A stretch of DNA of 64,000 nucleotides from Suillus spraguei. Its lineage: Eukaryota; Basidiomycota; Agaricomycetes; Boletales; Suillaceae. Below the pieces are notes generated by a model that saw only the letters and a list, made by a program, of their open reading frames with translations, was not told where the DNA came from and ran no database searches. Position 1 is the stretch's first letter; each line of letters starts with the position of its first letter. Both the position numbers and the translations under genes were made by a program. This document shows, in pieces, positions 11,076 through 21,609 of this stretch. The stretch lies in assembly GCA_016800925.1 (NCBI GenBank), contig JABCPU010000023.1, forward strand, positions 124,001-188,000. Reading direction: 5' to 3'.

Positions 11076-12382
11076 TCACACCGTGGTTAGTATGCGGCCT
11101 TCAACCATAGCCCATCCACATGAGGGAACCCCGGCATAAATGTGCACAGAATCCCTCATATACCATGCCCAAGCAATCCGATCCCCTTCCCCTCCATCAA
11201 CACCATGTCTCACAATTCTTCCTGAAAATGCAATCATACAGCCGGAATCATACCTGAATTCCAGCTGAAGGCTTGGCATACTCATCCGAGCATTAGAATA
11301 GTTCCCCACGGTGGTGAGAATATCGAAGCATTCAGGAATCGATAAATGGTCTCGATGATTGGGGGTTTCCCGATTGGAAATGATGGAGAGGCTGTTAAAC
11401 ACGGATGCCCAGTACTGCAGGGTCTCTGGCATCTGTGGCAGTTCCTTGCTCACTGCCTTATCTCCGAGGTGTGACAAGGCTCGTAACCCTGCAAAATACT
11501 GCTGAGGATGCATGACCCTGAGTGCCGCCGATGCGATGGCTGCCGGCCTTGCAATAGCTTTCAGGATATTCTCGGAGGAGGGTCCCTTCAATGATGCGGA
11601 TACCTCTGGATCTGACAGATTCTATGGGATTGGTGAGTTTGACTCCAGAAATCACCATCTCATCACATCCTACCTCGTGGCCCTGTTGAAACCATGCCGG
11701 AGATAAATTGATGCATCCGGGAGTTGACCCAACATTTTCCGAGCCCTGTTTGAACCATTCTTGATTATATCACCAATTGCCATCAGCCTTTACACTTTTT
11801 TCGAGGCTTGGACCCAGCAAATCGGTGGCCACCCTGATTTCCTTCTGTAGGTACCATTTGATATTCAATATCCATTGAGTAACAATCTACACATTACGCA
11901 CCTGGGTGGTCTCGGTCAGGGCGTCCGGAAGGTACCATGCGATGATGGTACCGGAAACATCGATAATTGTGGCAGGTTTGTCCACCACCTTTGTGCCCTC
12001 ATGGCCAGGAGGACACCTCTCAAGCAACTTCTCCTCTTTCTCCTCATTATGCCCAGTGTTCTTTGGGGATATCAATTTGCTATATCTTGCAATATCAATC
12101 TGTATCTTAACTGTCATGAAGGAATTTGAATGATCAAACACATTTTCAACATCTGCAGGAAGACCCACTGGGATTTTTATATGCCTTTATGAGTACATCA
12201 GCCAAGCGATCGCACGCCATCACCAGATCAGTGTCCAGGTTCGGAGAAGGTATAACCGGTTCTCCTCCAGTCTTCTCTGCATTGAATTTTTGTTCGGTAT
12301 ATGCCCCTGCTTCATGAGTGATGGCCAGGGCCCAAGTGCGCCAGATTTTTATGTCACAAGTGGACATGGAAGAAGTGTTCAT
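11076..12382 (-). pseudogene. TET/JBP-family 2-oxoglutarate/Fe(II) dioxygenase, copy A
   Basis: Family members oxidise 5-methylcytosine (or thymine) in DNA using Fe(II) and 2-oxoglutarate. Exons on -: about 12382-11902, 11844-11674, 11621-11076; the last two introns are short, GT-AG and in phase. The last exon (182 codons) has a complete-looking core: HRD in PNHRDHLSIPE (metal-binding HxD), the third metal His in RIVRHGV, and Arg in DRIAWAWYMRDSV (2-oxoglutarate). INLSPAWFQQGH upstream is also characteristic of mushroom TET/JBP proteins. Damage: TGA at 11770-11772, where copy B has CGA (Arg), and a one-base frame change near 12168. The catalytic exon itself is open. Assignment rests on motif layout and my recall of the family. 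Confidence 0.75.
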
Positions 12383-12909
12383 GTTGGAAGTTGATATTGG
12401 GAAATCAGACGCTGAATGCTGGATGTCCAGACTTTGGTGTTAAAGGGGGTGGAGATAGCGAGGATCAGATAAGGGAACCTTGGATGATGTTGGCTTTCAA
12501 AGCTGTATTATCATCCATTGCTCAATGAAATACCAGATGATTGGAAGTGTGCTGGATATCTGATATTCATTTGTCCAGACCCAGGTTCGGAACTCCGGAA
12601 CTTGGTATGCTTCACTCAAATTTCGGGGGTCGGAACTGGGTGTCTCGTATTGACTGAATTATGTGTCGAGACCCAGGTCTCGGAACTCGGAACTTGGTAT
12701 GCTTCATCTGATTTTCGGGGGTCGGAGCTGGGTGTCTTGTAGGGCAACACAAGCCTCGCACCCCAGTTTCCACATTCTACAAGACAACCTAAGCGTCACA
12801 AAAGGCCATGTCAAGACAGCACCTGCTGCTCCGGGAACTCAGTAACTGTGATTTATTACCTCCTCTGATTCAGATGATATGCAACTCCCTCAGCTCCGTC
12901 ATGTCTACC
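12383..12909. other. Spacer with a 92-bp tandem duplication
   Basis: No gene is seen. A 92-bp unit starting gacccaggt at 12578 is repeated at 12670 and includes the shared stretch gaacttggtatgcttca and then cgggggtcgga. It could be a promoter or 5' part of the TET/JBP gene, but no evidence decides this. Confidence 0.5.
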
Positions 12910-13390
12910 ATTATCATACACATGGGCCCACCCGTCTATATTTTATACCACCCTCAGCCCACCCATCTAATATAATATACTGTACAACACCCTCGGCCCA
13001 CCCGTCTAATAAATATTTATATAACACTCTCGGCTCACCCGTCTAATACCCGTCTAATTTAATATGTGTCTGGGCCCACCCGTGTATGTGATAACAAGTA
13101 CCCTTCACATACCTGTCTATTTGATACACATCTACCTTGATACACCCATCTACATGATATCCAACTACCTCGGCCCATCCGTCTACCGGATATTCATGTA
13201 CATCGGCCCACTCATCTACTCTACATATTCCTTGCATGGGCCCACCCGCTGTCATCGGGAATAATATTCCTCCCGGCCCATCCGTCATCAACGAGGATAT
13301 TTCTACCATGGGCCCATGGTCCGCTGGCCCATATCATACGGGATATTATGCACGTCCGTTCACTCGTATAATACGGAGATAGTTCACTGT
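12910..13390. repeat. Minisatellite, family 2 (GGCCCACCCGTCTA)
   Basis: About ten degenerate units of roughly 35-55 bp. Each is built on GGCCCACCCGTCTA followed by an AT-rich stretch (for example 12925, 12956, 12998, 13073, 13163, 13205). It is distinct from the GAGTCCCGAGT family on either side. Confidence 0.75.
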
Positions 13391-14570
13391 AATATGTGCT
13401 GAGTCCCGAGTCCCGAGTGCTGGGTGCTGTGGTTCAGGGTTCAGCACTGACAATATGTTGATCAAGATCCTTCACATTATGAGTACCAAGTCCCGAGTCC
13501 CAAGTGCCGGGTGCCGGAGTTCAGGGTTCGGCACATAAAATATGTGGATTGAGATCTTTCACATTGTTTTGAGTCCTGAATCCCGATCCCCGAGTGCTGG
13601 GTGCCAGAGTTCAGGGTTTGGCACTCAACATGTGTAAATCAATATCATTGTATTGCCTCACATTGTGCTAACTCCCGGGTGCCGGAGTTCGGGGTTCAGC
13701 ACTCAACATGTGTAAATCAATATCTTTGTATTGCCTCACATGGTTCTAACTCATGGGTGGCGGGGTTCGGGGTTTGGTGTTAAAATATGTGGATCGATAT
13801 CTTTCACATTGTTATGAGTACCAAGTCCTGAGTCCCGAGTGCTGGGTGCCGGAGTTCGGGGTTTGGCACATAAAATATGTGGATCAATATCTTTCACATT
13901 TTTATGAGTTCCGAATCCCGATCCCTGAGTGCTGGGTGCCGGAGTTCGGGGTTTGGCACTCAACATGTGTACATCAATATCTTTGTATTGCCTCACATTG
14001 GTGTAACTCCCAGGTGCCAGAGTTCAGGGTTTGGCACTCAACATGTGTAAATCAATATCTTTGTATTGCCTCACATTGTTCTCACTCCCGGGTGCTAGGG
14101 TTCGGGGTTCGGTGGTTAAATATGCGGATCGATATCTTTCACATTGTTATGAGTCCTGAGTCCCGATTCCTGACTGCCAGGTGCCGGAGTTTGGGGTTCA
14201 GCATTCCACACATGTAAATCAATATCTTTGTATTGCCTCACATATTTCTAACTCCTGGGTGCCAGGGTTCGGGGTTCGGTGATAGAATATGTGCATCGAC
14301 ATCTTTCACATTGTTATAAGTTCCAAGGCCCGAGTCCTGAGTGCTGGGTGCCGGGGTTCGGGGTTCGGCACTCAACACCTGTGAATCAATATCTCTGTAT
14401 TGCCTCACATCGTTCTAAGTCCCGGGTATTGAGTCCTGGGTGCCAGGGATTGGGGTTCAGCACTGAAAATATGTAGATTGATATTTGTCACATGGTGATG
14501 AGTCCCGAGTCCCGGGTCCCAGGGTTCAGGGTTCGGCACTTAAGATATATGGATTGATATGTTTCACAAT
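13391..14570. repeat. GC-rich minisatellite, family 1 (second block)
   Basis: Tandem units of about 80 bp with GAGTCCCGAGT, GGGTGCCGGAGTTCGGGGTT and acatgtgtaaatcaatatct, several followed by tttgtattgcctcacat. It produces a long spurious open frame at 13753-14217 by repetition alone. Confidence 0.85.
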
Positions 14571-14770
14571 GTTACCTGGCACCCGGCACAAGGTAACTCG
14601 GCAGATATGTTTCAAATTCTTTACATTGTGTGTTGTGTTTCAGGTAGCCGGATATCCAGAATTCGTGAAATATCCATTGTGAATCTCCAGTGTCCAGTGC
14701 CGGATTTCTGAACTTGGCATCCAGCACTGACATTCATTCAAACAATTTATATACATCTATGAACATACAA

Positions 14771-16907
14771 TTATGTAGCCATTTCAACCTCATCAGCAGA
14801 GGGTTCAACCTTCACCTCAACATCCATATCATCAGAATTATATTCTGGCACAAGGTTGCCTGGATCATCTGGGTCCACAATTTCACTGGACGTTTGTGGA
14901 CCCTCAGGCTGAATCTGGCTGAGCTCAAATATGAGACCCTCAATGACAGATGCTGGCTGGACTTTCAGAGACGGAGGCTCCATCCCTGCCATATCCAAGT
15001 CAATGAGGGGAGCAAGTGCAGATGGGAGGGGTGAGATGGATAGGGGGACAGATTGATCAAGCAAAAAGGTTGCATTGACAGGAGAGTTGGGAAGTGGAAA
15101 TGAAGGGTGCTGGTCCATGACTTTGTGACGAAGGCCCTCATGGAGGCGTTGCAGGGTATCAATCTTACCATCCTGCTCTGCCACACAAGCCTCAAGAAGA
15201 GCAATTCGAGTGGCACCATCCCGAATCACAATTGCCATGGAATGGAGATCCGGCATGGGCACATCGAATGCTGGACAAGGAACTGTGGCGCTCAAAGACA
15301 GAATAGCTAAGTGAAAGATAAGGTCAGATGGTCATAGAAAATTGGGGTGACTCACTAGCTGGTGCAGGTGCAGGTGTCTTGGCGGCAGTGATTGTCTTGC
15401 TGCGCCCACGGGACTGTGCCTTGGGTGTGGTCACAGCAGGGACAGCCGGAGTGCTGGAGGAACCACAAGATTGACTTCGAGTTCGGGCTTTGGACTGCGA
15501 GGCAGCCAGCGCATTGGAGGGAGCTCTGGAAGGTGTCCTGGAGCGCATCTGCCGGGTGGTAGACTTCCCTTGAATGCATTTGGGCAGGGATCCCATTGAT
15601 GCTGGGACACATTTGATCTTCTTGGTGGTGCAGCAGACGCACAACAAACACGGAGCATGGGTCCTCCTGTCCAACCGAGTGGCGCAGGGCCAATTCTCCT
15701 GGGTGCAATAATGGCAGGGGTTGTTCTGTGGGTTCCATTAGTTGATGGACTCATTGGAATTCATTAGAGTACTCACTGGGCCGGGAATTAGAATATCACC
15801 TGTATCCATGACTGCAGATTCCTCAGCCGGAGTGCTGGACATTGCCTGGGGGATCTCGATGACCTCCGGACGGCTGCTGGAGGTGGCCTGACAATAGGTA
15901 AGCATAGGCGGGAGGTCCAGACAAAGAATGATGACTCACAATCACCTTGGGTGGACTGCCAGCAATGAGCTGATGATATAAGCATTTCTCCAAGTGCCGG
16001 ATGACAAAATATTACTTACTGAAGCAGGACCAAATAATTGCTTTTTCGGGGAATGGGGTGAACGAGGGGAATGGGGTGTCCCTACAACAATTGTGGAAGG
16101 CCAGGGCACGTTGAGCGCCGGCACTCCACTCGAAATAGGCTACAGAAAATTGAGAGAATGAAAACAATGAGCTGGACGACATACCTGAACAATTGTGTCT
16201 TCATCATCTTCTGACTCCACGAACACCTTCGGCTTCACATTGCGAGTTGCCTTGACCCACTTGCAACCCTTCTTCACTGACTTTGGAGGTGAGGAAGAGT
16301 GTCCGGACATCATGGGGGACTTCCTCTTCCTGCTCCCTTCCACTTCTGGCTCTAGGTCAGCAACAACCGCCTTCCCTTTTCCCTTGTCCTGGAGCTCGGC
16401 AGTGGCGTGGGTGGAAGAACCGGCGACATTGCCAGCGATGATGGGTGGGGAGGGAAGGTCCACAGTGATTGGGCCAATGGAAGGGTTAGGCATGATAGGG
16501 AGATCACCTGAATGGTCACCTAACACCTCACAGGCATGAATCTTGCTGCGCCAGGAGTGTTTCAACACCCAGGGGTCATCATGGCTGATGCTGTGCCAGT
16601 TGGGCCACACCCGGGGAGTCATGGACCTGACTCTCATCAACTCCTTGGAGCAGGATGCAATGATGCTGGGCATGTAAGGCCCTTTCTCATGCTCCTGGAC
16701 GATCTCAGCCTACCCAGATCTTAGAAAAACCAAAAGTAAAATTAACACATGAATGGTACTTACCACAAGATTAGTGACTTGTGCTGTCAGAGCAAGGTGG
16801 GCTTGGCCAGTGCCGGCAGGCATGAGCCGAGCCCCGGAGATGATGCCCACAATCTGAGCAGTGGTTGCCTTGAGAGCGGCCAAAGAGGTTTCAACTGAAG
16901 TAGACAT
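14771..16907 (-). CDS. KDZ-region protein with Cys-rich (Zn-cluster-like) segment
   Basis: Multi-exon gene on - from ATG 16907. Exons in phase: 16907-16764, 16709-16185, 16139-16020, then smaller exons near 15975-15948 and 15890-15780, a large exon about 15740-15360 and the last about 15300-14771. The N-terminal part contains KGPYMPSIIASCSKELMRV and a Trp-rich stretch of the kind common in mushroom hypothetical proteins, then Ser/Lys-rich linkers. A Cys cluster (NPCHYC...PCATR...PCLLCVCC...KIKC, near 15690-15600) resembles the spacing of fungal Zn2Cys6-like DNA-binding clusters, though not exactly. The C-terminus is Pro/Asp/Glu-rich and ends in an acidic tail. The role is unknown; a DNA-binding accessory protein of the element is an inference. 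Central exon limits are approximate. Confidence 0.55.
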
Positions 16908-17126
16908 TTGGATTGACTTGAAAGATGTGAAAAGCTTGAGATATGTTTGAAATCTGTGATCACTAGGATGAAGTTTCAAAAGAAACCAGACAATTGAAGG
17001 ACAATCTTGATAAATGTTGATTGTTTGTCTTTGTTTGGTCATGGTTCAACTTTCAGCCGTTGCCAGCCATGTGTTGAACTTCGAAGTTATCAGTTATCAA
17101 TCAGTTTGATCAGTTGATCAGACATC

Positions 17127-18143
17127 ATGAGATCTCAACCAGCAGTCATATTTTATGAACCTCCAGTCACTGAATACAACTCAATGGATGTGGATTACTC
17201 AACCGAGTCCCGGATTTCATTAGGTATGTTGTGTTTTCAGTACAGCTCTCAATTGACCGGAGATGGACCAGATGCACTGGATGATGTATACCTTGGGCCG
17301 GATGATGAGACTGAGTCCCAGATTTCATCAGGTATGTGTTGCTGTCAGTAAATCTTCCAATTGACTGGACATTTATTAGATGCATGTGATGATGTATACC
17401 TTGGGCTGGATGATGAGATCGACTATGATTCTGGGTCATCAGGTGGTCTGGATGTCTTGGATGCAATTCCTGGTAGGTTTCTCAATTCACATGTAGATAA
17501 TCCAACTTTGGATGTTCATTCAATCCATCCAGATCACTTGTACCCGGCTCAGTCTGAGGAACTGCCTTTGTTCAACGATCCAGACTTGTACCTAGGACCT
17601 GAAGATGATCTTATTGATTGTGATGAAGCACTGGAATGTTCTGATGTTGAGATTGATGCTCTGGCTATCCCAGGAATAGCAATTCCAGGTGAGTTCATCC
17701 ATACCATCTCATTTTTATTGTTAATGTGATCTCCCAGACGCATGCAACACCTCCTAAACATCAGTCCCCCATACCAGAACTCAGCAATGAAGAACTGTGT
17801 GCCATGCTTAGGGAGTTCATGCCCCTAGGGTCATATGATCAAACAGAATGTGAGTATTTAATTGTTCATCATTTATCTTTCTGCTAATTTTCTTTTAGTT
17901 GAATCAATTCTGGATCGCCTGGGCCATTACCAACAGCGTCATGGCAATCTTCCGGAGCCTACCGTACATCAACTCCTCAAGGCCGACAAACCATTCCAAG
18001 TGGCTTGGGCTGACACATCTGACAAACTCAGAAGAGCTGATATGGACCTCCAGAGGTTGCAAAGGGCCAAACAGATGAGCTCTGAATTGCTGCTTGTATT
18101 AGATACCCTCATTGAAAAGTGTGATGATCAACCCCATATGTAA
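17127..18143 (+). CDS. Acidic KDZ-region protein with repeated exons, function unknown
   Basis: Head-to-head with the preceding - strand gene (start codons about 220 bp apart, so a shared promoter region is likely). Exons begin MRSQPAVIFYEPPVTEYNS and continue through short acidic exons carrying the motif DDVYLGPDDE twice (near 17278 and 17390), with a third variant DLYLGPEDD near 17583. The two short exons and their introns are themselves a tandem duplication. The final exon, about 17900-18143, encodes a helical segment (SILDRLGHYQQRHGNLPEP... LQRLQRAKQMSSELLLVL) likely to form a coiled coil, ending at TAA after PHM. One internal junction near 17690-17760 could not be phased with confidence. 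No known family recognised. Confidence 0.45.
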
Positions 18144-18520
18144 ATATTTGGATATTCATTCACATACTTACATCATGTTCACCACTGAATTTTTCATGTA
18201 TAACAATGACATTTCCAATTGATTTTAGATGATGCACACACCCAATTGTCACATTCCAACTACCAATAATTGATTCCTGGGGTCTGGACCTCGGTGATTG
18301 GGATTCATCCGGAACTTGGTGATCAGGTTTCATAATATTTGGATATTCATTCACATACTTACATCATGTGAACCACTGAATTTTTCATGTATAACAATGT
18401 CATTTCCAATTGATTTTAGATGATGAACAAACCCTAGTGTCTAATACCAACTACCAATGATTGATACCCGGGGTCCGGACCTCAGTGATCGGGATTCGTC
18501 TGGAACTTGGTGCTTGGGAA
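18144..18520. repeat. Tandem duplication, 191-bp unit
   Basis: The sequence from atatttggatattcattc at 18144 recurs from 18335 with few differences (for example catgttcacc versus catgtgaacc). The second unit runs on to about 18520. It lies directly after the stop of the preceding gene and is not coding. Confidence 0.85.
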
Positions 18521-18610
18521 TCAACATTTGGGATGTGGGACACTGTGTTTTGAGAAGTGTGACAAAGGATGAAAATGTGGTAAAAATGGGGGCAGTTTGG
18601 TATATGTACA

Positions 18611-21249
18611 TTATTTCCTTCCCCTTGCCCTGGTTACTCGAAGTGTACTCTCTACCAGCTTTTGAGACTTACTCCAGGTGGTCCTTGCAGATGGTTCAAT
18701 GACAGCTTTCTTGCCCTGTATGCTCCTTGGTTCCGGCGATGTGTTCCTCTCTTCCACTTCCTCAGTCAACCTGGCCAGGAGGTCGCCCATCTGTGATGTC
18801 AAAAGTGCACCTGTTTTGGCCGGCCTGGCTGGGCGAGGCTTCGGCATTGAACATGGAACTTCTGTCTCCTTGGGTGCTGAAGATGGATGTGCTGTTCATC
18901 TGGGTTTCTTCAGCGGGGATCGACCGTCAGCTGAGTCATCATCAATGTCATCCTCCTTGTCATGAGTGTCACTGTTGGTATCACTCTCGGCTTCGGTTGA
19001 TGGATCCCAGGGCCTTCAGAGAGTTCCACTCTTCTGCATTCTCACTTTATGAGTCAGACGAGATGGCGACTTGCCGGATACCACAGATGGTACCATGTCT
19101 CCATCTTTGTTCCTCCATGCTTTGAACAGGAATGTTGAATCCTTTCCTGTTTCCTGCTGAGCATACCAGAAATTGAGCAAGGCTGTCATGTCCCAGTTTT
19201 GCAACTTCGAAGGCTCCTTCAGGTCAATAGCTGCTGGAAGATACTTCCTTGCCACAAAGTCATCCTGACTTTGTATGAGGGCACTCCATGGCACAACAGC
19301 CTTGTCATTCCCGGAACATATTCCTGTGTCCACACATTCAATAACATCTCAGATGTTGCCACGAAAGACTCACTGTAGTGTGATGTAAGAAATGCCCTGA
19401 CTATGGCCTTCTTCTCCTCAAGTTTTGTTTCCATGATGTCTGGAAGCAACAGCATCCCATCCCCATCCATGTTGAGTTCAAAAGCTGGTTTTCTGACTCT
19501 TTTGTGACCTCCCTTCACCTGTCGTCCTCCGTCCTGTGCCCCAGCACCTATCATTGTGATGATCAATGAATTCATTCTTGCATCCAAAGTTCAAACACTC
19601 ACCGAACTGTTCCTGGGCGTACTCCTGCCATACTGGCTCAATATCCTCCCAGTCCTTCATCTTCATGAAGCTGTCCCCATCTCCTAATGCCTCATTATCA
19701 TCATGTGTTAAGACCGTACTCAAGGGGTGAAAGATCTGAAGGGCTTTGGCCTCAGTTTGTACACTGTGCCCCTTGTCTGAGTAATGCCCCTTTATTTCAG
19801 AGAGGAGATATATGTCCGAAGATCCGGAAGGAGTTGTGTAGTGGATCTGGACATCTGAAGGTATTGGATATGGTACGTCCGAAGGTTATCCGGAGCGCAG
19901 GGATGGAAAGAGGACTAAGGCTAGCTTTGGAACGGATTCCTAACTAGAAACTGACAGAGGTAGGCTATCCGAAGATAGAGTCAGAGATATAGACTATAGG
20001 AATCAATCCCAAGTCTTGGAAGATGACTTTGAGCAGAAAGTGACTCAAGTCCGAAGGAAGCAGAACGAGCAGAATCTAAGATGATATTCAAACTAAGGTT
20101 CTACGGAGATCTACAAGTGGTTTATATACGGTAAGTATCTAAGACAGATAATCAATAAGTCCGGGTCCGAGGGCTATGTATGAAATGTAACAGAAGTCTA
20201 TTAGTTAATGCGCAGCGGATCAGTAAGCATGAATCGGAAATGAAACACAGGTAACAGATCAGTGACACAGGAAGGAATTATACACAGCCGGAGTACCGGA
20301 AACAGGATGAGCGACGAAAGGAGATAGACGCAGATATACACAAGGGAGATAGAGTGCGAGAAGTGTGCACATTCGGATGAGCGATCCGGACAGGATCTGT
20401 GGACCGGACGGAAATAGAATCGATCGGATCTGATCGGATATGGTTGGATCTGGGATTAGAAGTATGGTATATGACATCATGCCTGCACACATATATTGAG
20501 ATCCAAGATTGGCGATGACGGACACAATTGACTTACATCCCAAACAGAACCTCTCCCTGTTCATTCTTCCAAGCTGACAACACAAAAACTCTCATCCTGC
20601 ATTGCCTCCACATCTCTTTCAAAAAGTGCCTCATATATGCCAGTCCCTTCTTACGAGCAACTTCTGCTTGTATCTCCAGAGGAGGAAAGCTGTTTGACCA
20701 TTCTTCCGCTGTTTCTTTTGCCTTCTCCAACTCGTTGTTGTCCAATTCAGCCATGACTCTCTTCACAGCCCCCTGATAATGTTTGAACATTCCGGGATCT
20801 CCCAGCTTTGCCCCAGACTCATCCTCAATCCTCTTTAGCACCTCTTCGCACTTCTGCTGGTAGACCACCATCCTAGGCGTCCATTTCCTCCCATATTTTA
20901 TCATGTCCTTCCTTTCCTTCTTTTTCTTGTTGTTGAACAACCAAGTCTTATACATCTGAGAGTTGATGGAAGAATAAGATGTTAAAATTGTAGTTTTTCA
21001 ACACAACGAAGATGCATCACCTGCTTCCTCTTTTTCCATTGTCCTTGGTCGACTTTAGGAGCAAACAACCTGGCTGCCCTGGCAATTGCAGTGAAAACCC
21101 CTCGCTTCTCACCCCTTTTGGCCGTGGTCTACTCAGGAAGGTAGTTCTTCAACTTCGAAATTTCGTTTTCTGTGAGCTTCTGTGTCTGTGGTTGACGTGC
21201 CCTATTTCTGCTGGAAGTCAAGTGAGTGGAATGACCCGTCCTTGCCATG
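18611..21249 (-). pseudogene. Large uncharacterised mushroom protein, broken by stops and a solo LTR
   Basis: Reads on - from ATG 21249: a basic N-terminus, then an exon from about 20955 (MYKTWLFNNKKKKERKD...) with a Lys/Glu-rich helical region and the block MRVFVLSAWKNEQGEVLFG. After an intron come DSFMKMKDWEDIEPVWQEYA, KRVRKPAFELNMDGDG, SKLQNWDMTALLNFWYAQ and a Pro/Arg-rich tail ending RVTRARGRK at 18611. This is a protein family recurring in mushroom genomes near transposons; its function is unknown to me. Damage: TAG where Trp is expected about 40 codons in, and TGA codons near 19010 and 18890. A solo LTR (19706-20476) sits just after an intron acceptor. Removing that LTR and one copy of its duplication restores a good junction. 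Confidence 0.65.
19706..20476 (+). mobile_element. Solo LTR, family B
   Basis: 771 bp, starting TGTTAAGACC and ending GGTATATGACA, with a perfect 5-bp target duplication TCATG at 19701-19705 and 20477-20481. A second copy with the same ends lies at 47311-48040. No internal sequence remains, and the parent retrotransposon is not in the window. Confidence 0.92.
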
Positions 21250-21609
21250 GTGAATCAAATTGGAGAATGGGCTGAGGATAAGCAAGGTGGAAGTATGAAC
21301 GAATTGTCAGAAGTTGAACTTTGACAAAAGCCTAACAGTAGCTTAATTGAGCTATATTGGTCCCGAAGCCATAAATGGACATAAATTTGTAATGAGTCGG
21401 CAGGACTGTATGACACCACAATGTAATAAAAATTCATTCCATCTGAGCAGATGCTTTGCTTGCACAATTAGCATTAGAAAATAAGATGAAGATAGGTAGA
21501 TGCACCCCATTGCAAAAAATCCCACAGGGTAGAAGCAAGGGGCAGCAAAGGTAGAAAGATTTGGGTCAAGGTCCCACTTGCAAGCACAAGACGACGAGCC
21601 TACAAATCC
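21250..21609. other. Divergent promoter region
   Basis: About 360 bp between the start of the - strand gene (21249) and the presumed start of the KDZ transposase (21610). No coding sequence is seen. It probably carries promoters for both, but no motif was fixed. Confidence 0.4.

Larger units (their letters stand above)
8748..11948 (+). repeat. Direct repeat copy A (gene P1 - minisatellite - TET/JBP)
   Basis: Nearly the same sequence recurs at 24851-27779 in the same order and orientation, with point differences and a different number of minisatellite units. This copy starts abruptly inside gene P1, lacking its first about 15 codons. The true right end of the duplication is unknown, because the other copy is cut there by an LTR. 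Confidence 0.85.

Noticed and set aside
13753..14217. 154-codon open frame in the minisatellite
   Set aside because: Composed only of repeats of the GAGTCCCGAGT unit; no domain, no splice pattern, and similar frames arise in all three blocks and on both strands.
9630..14570. CRISPR-like array
   Set aside because: Units are imperfect, lack constant repeats with unique spacers, and this is a eukaryotic genome; it is a minisatellite.
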